Assembly: GCA_029532415.1 (NCBI GenBank)
Contig: JAQOTA010000017.1
Location: 558,001 to 622,000, forward strand
DNA length: 64,000 nt
Direction: 5' to 3'
Source of the DNA: Marasmius tenuissimus
Lineage: Eukaryota > Basidiomycota > Agaricomycetes > Agaricales > Marasmiaceae
The notes beneath the pieces are model-generated. The model saw only the letters and a list, made by a program, of their open reading frames with translations. It ran no database searches and had not been told where the DNA came from. Below are positions 43,441 to 56,359 of the stretch, in pieces (positions within the stretch are counted from its first letter, which is position 1; each line of letters starts with the position of its first letter). Both the position numbers and the translations under genes were made by a program.

Positions 43441-44986
43441 CGAAATTTTGAAGTTCAATCTTACTGTATTTTATGGTTATTCTGTTTGGACCACCTTACA
43501 AGTCAAATCACAGGGCAACTATGCGTTATTCTCCGTCTGTATTGCCAAGGGACGCAATGGACGTCTCTGGGGACATGATACGTACGCATTTTCGAGCGGC
43601 AGTTTCTTGCCATGAGCAAGTATGCGAGACCTCGACGTCGACCAAGGCCCTCAAGATTACTCAAGCACTCAAGATTCAAAATTCAACATTGACTGCGTGG
43701 GTCGCGTTAATAGCGACCTCTGGGTAGTATCGTTGTGGACTGTCAAGGTCCTCCGAGTCCTTCACATTGCCAGCTCGACCACCATGTTCAACTCACCAAA
43801 CTCGCGCACACTAGTACCGTCACTGATCGATATCCACCTCTTTTGATTTATCGGTCACAACAAAACCATTGCCAGCATTTCACTTCGGTACCGATATTCA
43901 ACTTCCCTCAGCTCGCCCTCATTGGGATGCTTTCAGTGACTACCCGGTTGTTGGGGATGCTAGTGTGGGTAGAGTACCCTCTCGGCGAATAAACACTGCG
44001 TTCATCCGTTGCCTCGGCTTCTCGTTCGTCCCAGCGAATGAGAGTCGCAGGCCAATCAAAGAAGGTTGATTGAGACATCCACGTTCTGTCGTAGAGCCGG
44101 TAAGGCGTACTCCGTCGAAAAGCAAAGCCCACTCGTTGAAGAAGGAAGTTTAGCTTCCCCAGCGTCTCCAAAAACATCGTCAGTTTTGGTGGCAGAAAAA
44201 CAAAGGAGCATACTACAAGAGTCCATCATACAACAATTTGAGGAAGTGGTTATTGCCCTCCGCCTTATCGTGTGCTATTTCGATGTGTTGACAACCTTCC
44301 AATCTCGCGTCGATCTCTGATTTGTAGGCTGAGGGATCTCGTTGAACATGTCAATGAACCCCTCCGAGTGTCATGCGAGCACTCCGCGATGAACTGTGAG
44401 AGCAAATCTTAGCTCGAAAAGCAATATAATGTTTCCATCGTTCAACCAGAACTCCGAACAACGGGTCAGAGGTGAATGCGAGTTGTTTGAGCCTGCCGAG
44501 CGTCAGAGGCACGAGTGATGGTACGCTTGCACTGGGTTATGTAGGTTTTTGGCGAGGAAGACTGTAGTTTGTTCGATTTCGGTTCAAGTTGGGTGATTCG
44601 AGGTGTGCGTGTAGGAGAGTCTGGACTAGAGTGGGAAAGAGTCTGGAAATCGGAGAAGTTCCGAGAAGAACAAGCGCGGGTATCGTCTTGAGAGGGTCCC
44701 AAATCGTATTTGAATGTGAATGGTCTTGCAGATGAGCTTGTAGAGAGATCGAGAGACTCGGCAGTGCCACGGTCGTTGCTGGATTGTGAGCTGAAGATGC
44801 GCGTAGCTTGAGCTGGACGACGAAGGGGAGATCCGATAATTCTCCATCATCGATAGTGTGGAGAATAAACCCATAGTAGACGTGTGTTGAAAAGAACAAA
44901 TGAAGGGGCGTGTGGAACGATCAGCAATGAGCTCAGCGGCAAGATGGCCGTTGGGAACAGAGAGCGGTTGGAGAGCGGCGACTACA
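43441..44986. repeat. DUF6535 3' and 5' flanks before copy 3
   Basis: The 3' flank (43441-44340) and 5' flank (44340-44986) are collinear with 1621-3500. The uninterrupted stretch near 43880-43930 serves as the empty site for the Helitron pair. The block breaks at the TA of the 44989 insertion and resumes at 46292. Confidence 0.75.
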
Positions 44987-44988
44987 TA

Positions 44989-46291
44989 CACAGCCGGACG
45001 TTTCACCCGGTTTAAATCTGACTTTTCTCGACTCGGGTGAAAACCTGGTTCCGCCCGGTTTGAACACAGAATTAGGAATTTCAAATTCGCTATTATTTGG
45101 GATATATCCCAAATTTCTACGAATTCCAGTCATGCCGCTTCCAGATCCACCCCCACTTCAGATCTGCTTTCCTTTTCTGTCATAATACAGGAATCAACCA
45201 GCAAATAACCATTCCACTGTAACGGCTACTGTACAGTGTACTACATAGAGAGCAACAAAGGTACCAATGCATCTTCAACGCGTATTGAGGCTGAACGTGT
45301 TCTCGAGAGACCTGGAAACTCAACCAATCAGCAAAGGGAACAACACCGAGCAAGGAACAGTAAACACACGATGAGGTCCTACAAGTGCTAGTTTGTCTGA
45401 TCCTGCAAGAATGCGGTCAGTAAAGGTAAAATATAATTAATAGGCACTGACGAGTAGTTCGAAGCTCCAAAGCCATATCGTCTCCGAACCAATCATCAGC
45501 GAGGGCGAGCGACAAAGATGATGTTATCGTTGCTCAAATCCAATATGGGAATGGAGGTCATGTGAGGTCGATGAGCGAGGGTGAGACTTGAAGCTTGAAG
45601 CTTGAGGTGTTGATGTTAACAAAGACTTTGGGGCCTGAGCAATTAAGATTCTGAGTCTGGCTTAGGACGACGTTCAAGGGACAGATGACTGTTAAGTTCA
45701 AGGCTGACTGAGCGAAGCCTTGAGATTAAACTTGAGCTTGAGACCTAATAACACCGAGCAGAGAGTAGAACAGCAGTCCACCGGAGCTGAAAGATGGCCA
45801 GCCTTGTGCGAGGGACCGTGGTGGTGTTGAGGGAAGAAGACACAAAACTTTCAAGTCAAAAGTTCAACCTGACATAATACTCTCATCACATGATCTGCTC
45901 CACGCGTCGCGTCCAACATTTGAATCAACTTCGTTCAATTTCTTTCGAGCACAGCTCGTATCTCAAATGAAAAAATGTCAAAAAAGAAAACTGAGATGAT
46001 AGTTGTAGCTATTGCTTGGCTGCCGCAGAAGCGACAACATTCGAGCGGCTTGAAGGGCCGATTTGTGAGCAGTGAGCGCAGGCAACTTGCCGTCTGGCAG
46101 GACGTGCCGACTTCACTTTGCACAGGTGATGACATCATATTTGCAGTTACTTTTTCACATTTTCCCAGTTTCCGAGTTGAGCCCAAAATTTAGTGAATTT
46201 CCAACGGATTCCGGACAAGAACCGGGTTGCGCAGTTTGGATTTTGTCTCAAAGCTGAATTCGGATTGGACACAAACTAACGTCTGGCCGTG
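44989..46291. mobile_element. 1303-bp Tc1/mariner-type element, no transposase
   Basis: The terminal inverted repeats are CACAGCCGGACGTT and CACGGCCAGACGTT, flanked by TA on both sides (44987-44988 and 46292-46293). Copies 1 and 2 lack it and run straight from the GGCGACTA-like sequence into GCTGTGGTC-like sequence before their start codons. A TA duplication suggests the Tc1/mariner superfamily. No coding frame was found in the interior. It lies about 50 bp upstream of the copy 3 start codon. Confidence 0.75.
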
Positions 46292-46340
46292 TAGCTGTGG
46301 TCGTTCTCACGTCGCCAATACTCACCTCTTCATAACAGCC

Positions 46341-49300
46341 ATGTCTTCAGACAAACCGCCAGTCAGGAAAAGATCTCGCAGCTCCGGAAAATCAACTTCC
46401 TCGCAGGCTCAGGTGAGCATACAATCTTGAATTTCCTGCAGTTCGGTCCCATAGCTTAACTCGGGCCGGCACCCTCTGCGCTGTTTCTAGCCTTCACGTC
46501 AGTCAACGCCAGATGAACGCCAGTCACTGCCAGAAAATTTCGCTCTGGTATGGCTTTGATTGAATCTTGTATTTGTATCCGTACTGATATTTTGTTGCAC
46601 AGTCTGCGGGCCCCACATCAAAGGAGATCGCTGGCAGATCGACGGATCCGGACGAGCCTCAACGGGACTCGAGAACACCTGAACAGGTGAGCGACACACT
46701 CGGATTACTCGTCGATGTCAATAACCTCCATGGCTTTGGTTGAGGTCCAGGATCCTGAACATGAACTTGGAACGAAGCTGATGCATGATGAGACAGAGGT
46801 ACAAGACACAGATCCGGCACCGATGGTGAGTTGTCGCGATCACGCTCATCTCCATCGGGCCTCATCCATTCACTTTCTACTTAGGACCCAACAAGTGCCA
46901 AGGGGGGAGTCTTTCCTCATGCCACGGACGTGAACAAGGACAAGGACAGATTGAATCCGGTAAGGCTTCACCAATGTTTGATCGCTCATCCAGTTCGCTC
47001 ATCCTCTTCTCAGGATCCAGGAGCAGGAGGGCAAACCCCGTTGGACGGCACGAAGACCGATCACCCCACAGGAAACGAAGATGCAGCCAAAAAGCCATCG
47101 GTGAGCGCTCTACTTATGGGCTTTGTTCCGTTGCTCAACTGCGGCAAGATTTCTCAAGACCCCGCGCTTGACAAAGCTTGGGAAGTTGTCATGAAGGAGG
47201 TTACCTCGCTGGATGATGGACTAGTTGGAGGATGGAAGGAGGACATTGACACCTTACTGGTCTTTGTACGTGTCGTTTATATCGGAATTCTCGGATGACC
47301 AAACCCTTCTCTTGCTTAACAGGCCGGTCTCTTTTCTGCAGTTGTCACTGCCTTCACCATCGAATCGTACCAGTGGCTCCAGGAAGCACCAGAAGACACT
47401 ACCGTCGCACTTCTGAAGCAGATATCCCAGCAGATGAACGGTACCTCAGCTCCCGAGCCTGACGAGTTCACTATAACGTCGTCCGTTGTCGCAATCAACG
47501 TGCTATGGTTCCTCAGTCTCATCATCGCTCTCGTCGATGCGCTGTTTGCTCTCCTCTGCAAACAGTGGCTCCGAGAGCATCGCCGGCATACCCACACGCG
47601 CACGCCGTCTGAGGCGCTTGCCCTTCGGTGGCTCCGAACACAGGGCCTGGAGAAGTGGCACGTTCGGACCATTCTCGCCTCTCTTCCTATGCTGCTTGAA
47701 CTCGCCCTGTTCCTCTTTCTTGCTGGGCTGCTGGAGCTGTTGCGTACGCGACATCCAGTTCCGTTTGGGGTTGCAATGATTGTTGTTGCATTTGCCGCCC
47801 TTTTCTACTTCGGAACTACCATCATCCCCACCGTTGATATCATTAGGCAGGCGCGACAAGTTATACCGGACCTTTGGATGGCACGAAAGCACCCTGGAGA
47901 TTATAACTCTCGATTCTTTGCTAGTCTTATCACGGAAATACCTCCCATGGAATATACATGTCCATATAAATCACCCCAGTCATGGGTTGCATTTCAAAGC
48001 TTGACAATGATCTCTCGCATCCCCGGTCTCCTACGCCGTGCGGCATGGTTTCTCCGGCGTAGGGGTTATATCGCTCAATCTACCTATGACCGTCTTTTCC
48101 CAATTTCTTTCGGCGGTTTAACCCCGACTTCGGCTTTCAGAGAAATAATAAGCAGTCTCTCAAACTGGTCGTCTGTTGATCTTGAACTCCTCCAGCGTTC
48201 AGACATCGACCTTGCCCCTCCTTTTTATGAGCTCAATGCATTCCGCTGGCTCGTTGCAGAGCTCCGAGACAGCCCCCGCATGATCCCACACCTCCAGAAG
48301 ATCCTGTCGACCATTCCCCTGCAACTCGTTATGCCCGCAGTTCTTGACCAATGGTTCTTCCTCCCAGAGAGGAAGTGGACTGTGAAGGACATTGAGACAG
48401 CACTTGGACCTAATCTTATTCCATTTGGCATTGAAAATCATCTAGCATTTGCAAAGAGACGATTCCTTACCGAAGGTAGAGAAACACTGCTTTTCAACCG
48501 CCTTCTCCATTGGAACCATGTGTCGATGAATGACAGGGACAAAGGGATGGACAGTGGTCGAGATTCTCCGGGTCTCTTCCCCGTCCCTTTCAGAAGCGCT
48601 GATGCGAATACATCTTATGGTCCAGAACTCTGGCGTATATACGCAGAGATTGCCCACGATCTGGCGGCTTCAGATGATTATTGGGTGACTTTGGTGGAAG
48701 ATTTGGCTCCGTACATTATCGCGTCATCGCCGGATGATGATCTCCATCATGTTCCAGCAACCACCACTTCCCGATTGGTCAAACAGGCCGGTGGATGCGA
48801 ATTTCTGTCCAAGATCCACAGCACCATTCTTAAAAGGAAACTCTTCGAAAAAAAAATGTTTACGAAGGATAAGGTCATGAAATGGATGGAGGCGATGGAT
48901 ATCGTACGACGCGTGCACGGCTTCTCCGAAGACCACTTCCAAACTACCCCTGGCTATTTCCCTCTCCCACTTACAAAGCTCAAGAAGACGTTGAACAATC
49001 TATCTCCTACAAAGAGTCCCGACAACGATTTTAGATACCTGGATAGACTTGGTAGAGGTTGGGGTGATGCAGACGAATGGAGCAAGCGGGAACTTGTTGA
49101 AATTCTATCTGAGCATATCAACAACTACCCCGAATCCAATGTCGAATCGTCCCACTCTCCTAGCCAATCGACCATTTCGCCGCTCGTGATGTCTCCAGCG
49201 GGTCTAAAACTCATAACCTTCGTCCATAATTGCCTGGTCGAGGAAGTAGAAATTTACAGGTTCGTTCTGATCTATGTATTTCATGGAACAGACCGCTGGC

Positions 49301-49713
49301 GGGGTGTTATAGAACGGGTCAAAGTGGCTCATCCAGAGTTGCCACCAGACCACTTTCAAAACATATTCCACGGAGTCGATCTCCCCGTTCCTGATGAACA
49401 TTCATTACAACAGGAAGTCGGAGTCAAAGCACAGGCAGGGAACTCTGGTGCTAGCCCGAGCGAGGTTCCAGATACTGAAGAAGTAGACCACGAAGACGGG
49501 ACGAACGTCCGTTCCAATTCAGCCGTGGAACCATCCCCGAAGTCTGATATCGGGGAATTTGACCAACGAGGCCCACTCGTTGACGGAGATACCAAAGAGC
49601 GGGAAAGTGTGATCGCAAGGCAACCAGTAGTGACTTGTGCGACTGCGAGTGATAGTAGCGCTGTGAAGGGAGAGAAGGTGGTGGGAGGTCCGGATGCTGA
49701 TAAGAACGTGTAG
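46341..49713 (+). CDS. DUF6535 membrane protein, copy 3, intact
   Basis: The exons are 46341-46412, 46603-46686, 46745-46825, 46885-46959, 47014-47100, 47149-47265 and 47323-49713, about 968 residues. The start ATGTCTTCAGAC and all six introns match copy 2. The DUF6535 core (KAWEVVMKEVTSLDDGLVGG, then AGLFSAVVTAF) is followed by the same hydrophobic segments, including FLSLIIALVDALFALL and ELALFLFLAGLLELL. The C-terminal region diverges more than the core. The tail is DADKNV. A mariner-type element sits about 50 bp upstream and may have displaced part of the promoter. Molecular role unknown; multi-pass membrane protein inferred. Confidence 0.88.
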
Positions 49714-49900
49714 TCGAGACTTTGAAGTTCGAATTCGCTGCCTTTCTGTAATCTCTCTGATTGTTGTTACGAGTCAAATTATGGGCCAAATTCACGTTGT
49801 GCACCATCTGTATCGCTGTACGCAACGTCGCCTGGGACGTACCCTCACTCTCGAGCGCCGGTGCCTCGCCACAAATACTTGTGGCTCCAGTCGAGAGTCC
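49714..49900. repeat. truncated DUF6535 3' flank
   Basis: Only the first 190 bases or so of the 3' flank are present before unique sequence leading to APN2. This is the right border of the island. Confidence 0.6.
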
Positions 49901-50114
49901 GACAAGAGTGGACACATTTGACACGAGATTTACCTGCGGCCGTCGTGAGCGGAGCTTTAGTTGTTATACCACGCTGACCTCCTGCCGCTGCGGGACCTCC
50001 AGTTTCCCGACTACGCCTCCACGGATGCACCTGCAAATAACTCACAGTATGATACACGAGAACAGTACTACTCAACATCCAAGAAATGATTGTCTGACTC
50101 TGAGTCACCTACGC

Positions 50115-52424
50115 TCATCCACCTTGCCTCATCTCCCTCCTCACATCACTGCTCCATTTGAAAAAGTTGCATTTATACTGAGGATCAACATCCTCTCTCA
50201 GCCTCTCCGCGCGTCCTTTATCATACCCAGGTCCAACAGGCCTTCGGAACGGAAACCGTCAGTCTCCGCAATAAAACGCAATGCGAGGCACGTACCTCGA
50301 GCACACAAAAAACCTCTTCCCCTTATTCACCCCTGGCTTATTCACAGTAAACTCCTTCGCAACCTCATTATGGACAGTACAACGCGGAGGTTGTATAGGT
50401 GCCATGAGTGACTTCCAAGCATCCCCTGCTTCTTTTTGCTTTTGTGACGACGAAGGAGACGAAAGCGAAACCTGACTGGAGGAAAGCTCGAGTGCCAGAC
50501 GGTAGTCTGCGTTTTCCAGATCTTCTACGTTCTCGTGAGGTTCAGATTCTTGAAGGAGCATGTCGACGTCTTCACTCTCGTCCCCAGTGATTGATTGTGA
50601 GAAAGCGGTTTTGGGTTTAGAGCGCTCCTTTCCCTTCCCCTTTGCTTTGGAGGTACTCCCTGACGAGCCGGGTTGTGAAAAGAAGGTCGACAACTTAGGT
50701 TGCCCCGGCTTGGGTTTCTTCGCCGGTTTGTTCGAGGACTGTATTTTCGGGGCCTTCATGGGGGAGGGTTTCGGCGATACACGTTTTCTCTTCGACCGAG
50801 GCTGAGTAGCATTGGACGGTTCAGATGCCTTGAGTGGTAGATCTGGAGTGGAGGTATCAAAAGTGGGTGAAACGGGCTGTTCTCTCGGGGGTTGCTGGGT
50901 ACCGGTAGTCGCTGGTAGAGGTTCTGATGTCAACGTAGACGGCCCGGCTTGTTCTAAAATGACGGTGGTCGACGCAACGGGTACTTGCGGAGTGGTAGGT
51001 GTCGGTGAAGGACTGGGGGCAGCGACCTTCTTTCCACCGAAGAAGCTCGACAGCAGCTTCTGTTTCCCTGAGTACTCGTCCCAATACCTGGCTGCTAGCC
51101 TGGGAGGATCGACCTTCGTGTCTCCTCCACCCGATAGAAGGTCCTTCAACTGCAAGGTGACACCGTCCTCGTTGACGATCTCGTCGTGAAAATCAACATA
51201 GACCGGACAGTGATCGCTTCCTTTGATCTGGGGCTGAATATCAGCGTCCTTAATCCAGGCAACAAGGCCAGGTGTGACAAGAATGTAGTCGATACGTGTC
51301 CCATAATTCGAATCGCGCGCTGAGAGCTTCGTATTCCAGCCTGCGGATGCGATGAGTTTGGAACGTCCATAGCGACGAAGGAGAACACGCACAGGTATAC
51401 ATTCCTTTCCTCTCGGGATGGAATTTCCTCACTATATCAACGAGACACGCCTTCTCTTTTCTAGTGCCATTGACTCCTTCCTCGATTAGTAGATCCCTTA
51501 ACCATCGCCTGCCATCTCTCTCCTCCCAGAACCATGTTTCACCGTCCTTTCCTTCCGCCAAACCGCGTTTGATGATGAGGTTTCCTTCACAGTGGTCTAT
51601 GAGCGCAGCACTTGCATTCAAATCGCCGACCAGTACAACTTCTCTCCCTTCCCTCATCAACGCACGGACTCTATCTTCCAATACGTAGTGAAAGTCCATC
51701 TTGAACGGAAACCTTTCCTCCGAGCCATCATTTGGGCAATACACGTTGATTAGGACGAACATCCCAAAATCCAGTGTGAGCACACGACCTTCCGCGTCTA
51801 AAGACTTCAATTCGTGTCGTAACAAGAGTGTCACTCCGTTGCGCTCGTCTTCATCAATGACCTCGTCCTCTTCTTCGGCAACAATCACAACGCGAGAGTC
51901 GGGGTATGATTCAGGTTTGGAGACGCGTTCCGAGAGCTCCAGAGGCGGTTTCACCTGTGGGTTTGAACGGCTGGCGAGACTGAGCCCTTCTTCTGCTTTC
52001 GCTGGTACGACAGTTGAGGAACGCGTGTATGTAGCGACTCCTGAGTACCCTGATTTGGTTACAGGGAATGAGAAGAAAGAGTCGTATGAGGGGGGAACCG
52101 CGACTGGTTTGGTAAGGGCAGAACGCGTCGATTTCACCTCTGTTGGAGAATGTTCTATTAGTACTGAGGCTCCGACCTTCACAAAAGACAACACGCACCT
52201 TGAAAGTTGATAACATCCGCCTGAAGGTAGTCAAGAATATCATTATGAGTCTTGAGGGTATTCCATCTACTCAAATGAAGTGAATATTCGAGGAGGAGAC
52301 CAGCTGTGGATGACTGACGGGTGGTATTGTGGAATCGTTCGGATACCGTTCTTCAAAGAGGTTCAGTATGGAGCAATGAAGCATTCGAGAGATATCTTAC
52401 TATGTTCCATGTCAAGATCCGCAT
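50115..52424 (-). CDS. APN2: AP endonuclease 2 (exonuclease III family, GRF zinc finger)
   Basis: The start is ATG at 52424 (MRILTWNI); a first intron joins it to NGIRTIPQYHP, a second to WNTLKTHNDILDYLQ. A third restores the catalytic Glu in NFQEVK. The exonuclease III motifs follow: SGYSGVATYTR, VVLVGDLNAS, RIDYILVTPGL and GSDHCPVYVDF. The C-terminal half is Ser/Pro/Lys-rich with KLSTFFSQPGS, a PCNA-binding-like motif. The last part is a GRF zinc finger (CTVHNEVAKEFTVNKPG, KGKRFFVCSR) completed after an intron by PVGPGYDKG and CNFFKW, ending at 50115. The enzyme cleaves abasic sites and 3' blocks in base-excision repair, in the nucleus. It appears intact. Confidence 0.92.
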
Positions 52425-52670
52425 CTCAGCATTGTCAATGTACGAGTGCCGAGTTCGACGTGAGGGGGGAAAGCGAGGAATATGGTCACGTGGAATGACA
52501 TACTAGCGGTGAGCACGCCAGAGCGACAGGCGTCACCAAGCAGTTTTCCCTTATGAATCTCCATCTCGATCATCGTCAACAAGGCAAATTTTTTCAGGCA
52601 GCACGGCGAGCAAGAAATCAATATCGTATGGGTCGTGTCTACATGGTCATAAATAACAATAATATACAGA

Positions 52671-53550
52671 TCACCGCCTAGCGCCTTCAATCGTCGTTCC
52701 ACTCTCATTCGTGGGAGTTGTAAATGAAGCATTCGAACTCTCAATCTGCTTCGGCTCAACCGTCACCGGAAGAATAGGCCCTGGAGGTGGTCCAGGAGCA
52801 ATCCAGAACACTGGCCACCGTCTCTGAACGTTGTTGGTGAGGAGAGCAACGGTCCATACCAGACTGGCCGACAGCATACTAATGCCCAGGTAATACCACC
52901 CGAGGTCCCTCACTTCTACACTCACGGCGGCCAAGAGAGCGGTAGCACCTGGAGTAAACGATTCAGACATCTTATCTCAGGCACGAGGGAGCGACACGAA
53001 CCTGCGGGAGGGTGTACCGTTTTGGTCATTTGCATTGCGACAATTGCGGTCGCACAAGAAAGAGATCCAGCCAGCCACTGATATGCATCGAGGTAGTCTT
53101 CAAGACCCATGCGGAGGAAGAGTTTTGTGATAGAAGTGCCGATGAGTGCGCCCAAGAAGTGACCTCCGAAAAGTGCACGGGGTTGCGCAAGAGGTGAGTC
53201 GATGGCCCCGTATATCAACACAGCTGAAGCACCCTAGCATCGCAACGAAATGAGCGAACTCGAACAGCGGAGATACGGTAGAGGGAGGAACTCACGAAAC
53301 TAGCAACGATAGTTGGCACATCCCTGTCCGTGAAGAAACGGGAATAGGTGAAGAGTGCTTGAAGGACAGCTATACCACCGAATGCTCCTATGAACGACCA
53401 TATCCAGACGATGTATTGAGAGACTGGGGGAGGGGGTGTTGCGCGATATCCTGTCCACCGGCTCAACCAAGGTGGGAGACGCGAAGCCCAGTTCGTGTGT
53501 GTGACTCGGTAGCCTCGTCTAGCCCAAAGATTCAAACTTTGATGTACCAT
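52671..53550 (-). CDS. HPP-family integral membrane protein
   Basis: The start is the ATG at 53550 (MVHQSLNLWARRGYRV). Two introns are inferred: one after DVPTIVASF and one inside the HPP motif, which splices to TVHPPAGATALLAA. Membrane segments include IVWIWSFIGAFGGIAVLQAL, a hydrophobic stretch after RALFGGHFLGALIG, SLSCATAIVAM, and YYLGISMLSASLVWTVALL. The C-terminal tail is Pro-rich (WIAPGPPPGP). HPP proteins are small multi-pass membrane proteins; some plant and bacterial members transport nitrite. The substrate in fungi is not known to me. It appears complete. Confidence 0.85.
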
Positions 53551-54107
53551 GGCGGGCGAAGGCTCTTGTACTTGGAGGGCAGGAGAACGGGTGGGTCGAC
53601 ACGAGATCTCTGGTATTCTGTTGCGCTTTTGTATGGCCCAAGAATGATTGGGGAACCGACGCTTCTGTCATACCCCATACGCGTTTGTCGGTCCTCCGCG
53701 GACCACACTGAGTAAAAATAGCAAGCGTCGGGATTCACTGTCAATCAATAGAATTCATGATCCCTGGCCCAGAGTTCGACATCGCGAGTCTCATATTCCA
53801 GCCGAACTTCAGCAGCGCTGTGACGCAAGAAGCAGAATATATGCACTCAGTACATAGGTCGCTACGAGTCTGAACACGAGTCCATAAGCAGCCATAAGCA
53901 TTCCTCGTCTTTCGTCATTCTTCCTCATCTTTGACCCCTGTGAAAACACCGCGCACTCGACTTATGTCCGCGTACTTGTGAGCGCCCGCAAAAATTGCCT
54001 CGGAACTTGACACAGTCATACGAACATAATCCACGGACATATGTACGGCAGTGGCCACACATCCTATCGCTGATTTCATGGCTCTACTGTTCTACACGCC
54101 TAAAATT
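53551..54107. other. intergenic, no gene recognised
   Basis: This spacer lies between the HPP gene start and the TRM82 stop, both on minus, and should hold the HPP promoter. A short plus-strand frame near 53758 has no support. Confidence 0.4.
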
Positions 54108-56291
54108 TTACGCGTCATTCATTGTAACGTCTTCGGCCTCAGCATCTCCAGCGTCTGACCGTGACCTTTTAGTCTCCCTTTCGTTGTCTTCGGGTTCTGC
54201 AGGTGTGGCCGTCCCAGAGCCCCCTCCTTGAACTTGCTTCTTCTTCTCCAGAACAGCGATCTTACTCTTCATCTTCCCCTCCTCCTTCTTGCCTCTGCCA
54301 GGCCCAAGGTCCCTCCTGCTCTGTTGTTGCTTCTGCTTCTGCTTCTTCTGGCCCTGGTTCTGTTCACCTTCGTCCCCGTTATCATCGCCCCCATCCTCCT
54401 CTCCGCGGTTGTTCTTCGGAAGGGATGTCAGTGAAGAATACAAGTTGAGCTTCGACAGTTCGTCAGACGAAGCTAAGAGCGATTGGTTTCAGAGATCCCT
54501 CGAGACACCGATTGGGTCAAATCACTTACCGGGAACAAGGCACGCGGCGTTAAGGGTGTTGAGCAGCTTGGAATCCGGTGTCACTCCCGTAAGCTGTATA
54601 TCCGAGGTTCAACGTCTTTTCATCAGTTCGCATATGGTCATTGTACTCACGCTGCCATCGCTTTTGACCTCGACAACCTTCACTGGCGTCTCCGTGGAGG
54701 ACGACGATGAGGCATCCGGGATCGTCTTGCCATCCCATGATACGCTCCCCTTGGTCAGATTCCGGTCGAGCGTCACCCACACCAGACCATCAGCATCAAG
54801 CGCAAAGTCGAGGATCGGGTGACCAAAGTCAAGGGTGTGGATGGTCGGGGGATTGGACGAATCGGACGAGTCAGGGAAAGGTGTTGCGAACAACGCGGTC
54901 GCACTGGCCACCCTCGGTAAGCCACAAAGTAGAGCTCAGTTGAAGAGAAATCGTACCCGATAACGCTAAAAACAATGATAAGCTTGCCCTCCCGTTCCAC
55001 CGTTTCGATCTTTTTAACCACGAATATAGTCTCCTCCTGCGGCGAGGACTCCTCGACGGCAGGAGTACCTGTCTCTGAATGCGCCGGAGCGGGTTCTACT
55101 TCCTCAGTGGCCTCCTTCTCCCCATTCATTGGATCATCCTCTCCTGCAAGAATCTTGCCTCTGCCCCTTTTCCTCACGTAGGGTTGTGCTTTGACCTGAA
55201 TGTACTCCTTAACATGCTCAAAGACCGGTATATCATGTTTGAGTTGACCAGAATGCCAGTCCCATACTTTGATCTCTGGATCTCCGCCTCCTGAAATGAG
55301 CACCGAGGGTTGCGACTTAGGGATGTGTAGGCAGGAAACAAACCTATGACACAGCGTTAAGATGAGTATAACACTAGAAGATCGTAGTACATACCGCGAA
55401 CATCCCAAGCAGAACGATTCGATGATATATCCCTGGGGATACCAACTAACGCGGATATGTTCATCGCGATCGGTCGTGATGATGTATTTGTCGTCTTGAC
55501 TGAACAAGAAGGAGGTGAGGAGCGACGTGTGTCCGAGAACGAGTGTTCCGCCAGACGTGTTGGTGTGCGATTCGACGGAGTCGCGTGCATGGGGAGGGTT
55601 TTCGTGGTGATTGGGGTTTTTCGGTTTTCTCTTCCTCTTCCCTTTGGTCGCTGGCTTTTGTTCAGGCTCCGCGACGATTGCCTCCGCTGGCTGTACAGGC
55701 TCCTCCTTCTCTTCTTCTTGTGGTTGTGGTTGAGTTGGCTCCTCTACCAGCGGTGCGGGATGGAGAGGGTAACTGGGAACAATTCAGAGGAAAACGCGGT
55801 CGACTGAAGTCTGAACGCACCTGAATACATCGCCAAACTTATCGGCCACGACAATGGTATGGCCCTCCTTGGTGAACGCTGCACTTGTCGGTCTTTTTGG
55901 CAGTTCCCTATTTCAGAAGGTGAGTCAATAAGGCGAATTCAAACAATTCATGACCAGTATACCTCTCGTGCAACAGTTCTAGATCCTCTACCTTCCAGAT
56001 CTTGAGCATTTTATCATCGGAAAAGGTAAGCAGATGGGTCCAAGACTTGTCGACCGCGATGAACCTTATTGGTCCAGACTTCAAAAGAGAAGCTTTCAAC
56101 TCATCGGAGGCATTGAGCGTCGATGATAGAATATCGCCTGTTCTGAGTCTCAATTTGAGTCAAAACAGATAAGGAGAGGAAGCAGGATCAAACCTCGTAT
56201 CAACCAGCTGGATATGCTGACCAGAAGCTACCAGGGCCTTCCCAGAATCGCTAAAGAGCAGGAGGGAGTGCGGAAAATGGGAATCGGACAT
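54108..56291 (-). CDS. TRM82: tRNA m7G46 methyltransferase WD-repeat subunit
   Basis: The start is ATG at 56291 (MSDSHFPHSLLLFSDSGKAL). WD40-type blocks include FIAVDKSWTHLLTFSDDKML with KIWKVEDLELLHER, ELPKRPTSAAFTKEGHTIV, FSQDDKYIITTDRDEHIRVS, and ISGGGDPEIKVWDWHSGQL. Lys/Glu-rich inserts (EEPTQPQPQEEEKEEP) and a charged C-terminus ending MNDA are present. At least six introns are needed. This pattern is typical of Trm82, the non-catalytic partner of Trm8 that forms 7-methylguanosine at tRNA position 46. It is divergent with PAF1, with 68 bp between start codons. Confidence 0.85.
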
Positions 56292-56359
56292 TTTTGTCGC
56301 GGAAAAAGAGGCGCGCGTCTAAATTGCGAACGGCTGTTTCTCGTTTCCCACCCACCACG
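56292..56359. promoter_or_regulatory. 68-bp bidirectional promoter between TRM82 and PAF1
   Basis: The whole distance between the two start codons is 68 bp, so both 5' leaders and the shared promoter must overlap here or extend into the genes. It contains a GC-rich core (GGCGCGCG) and no clear TATA box. Confidence 0.75.

Noticed and set aside
44989..46291. Copy 3 promoter as a long native upstream region
   Set aside because: Copies 1 and 2 lack this sequence, and TA plus inverted ends mark an insertion.
50560..52210. Plus-strand Gly/Ser-rich frames opposite APN2
   Set aside because: They are antisense shadows of a well-supported APN2 reading frame.
54228..54822. Plus-strand Leu/Ser-rich frames opposite TRM82
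   Set aside because: They are shadows of the Lys/Glu/Gln-rich C-terminal part of TRM82 on the minus strand.
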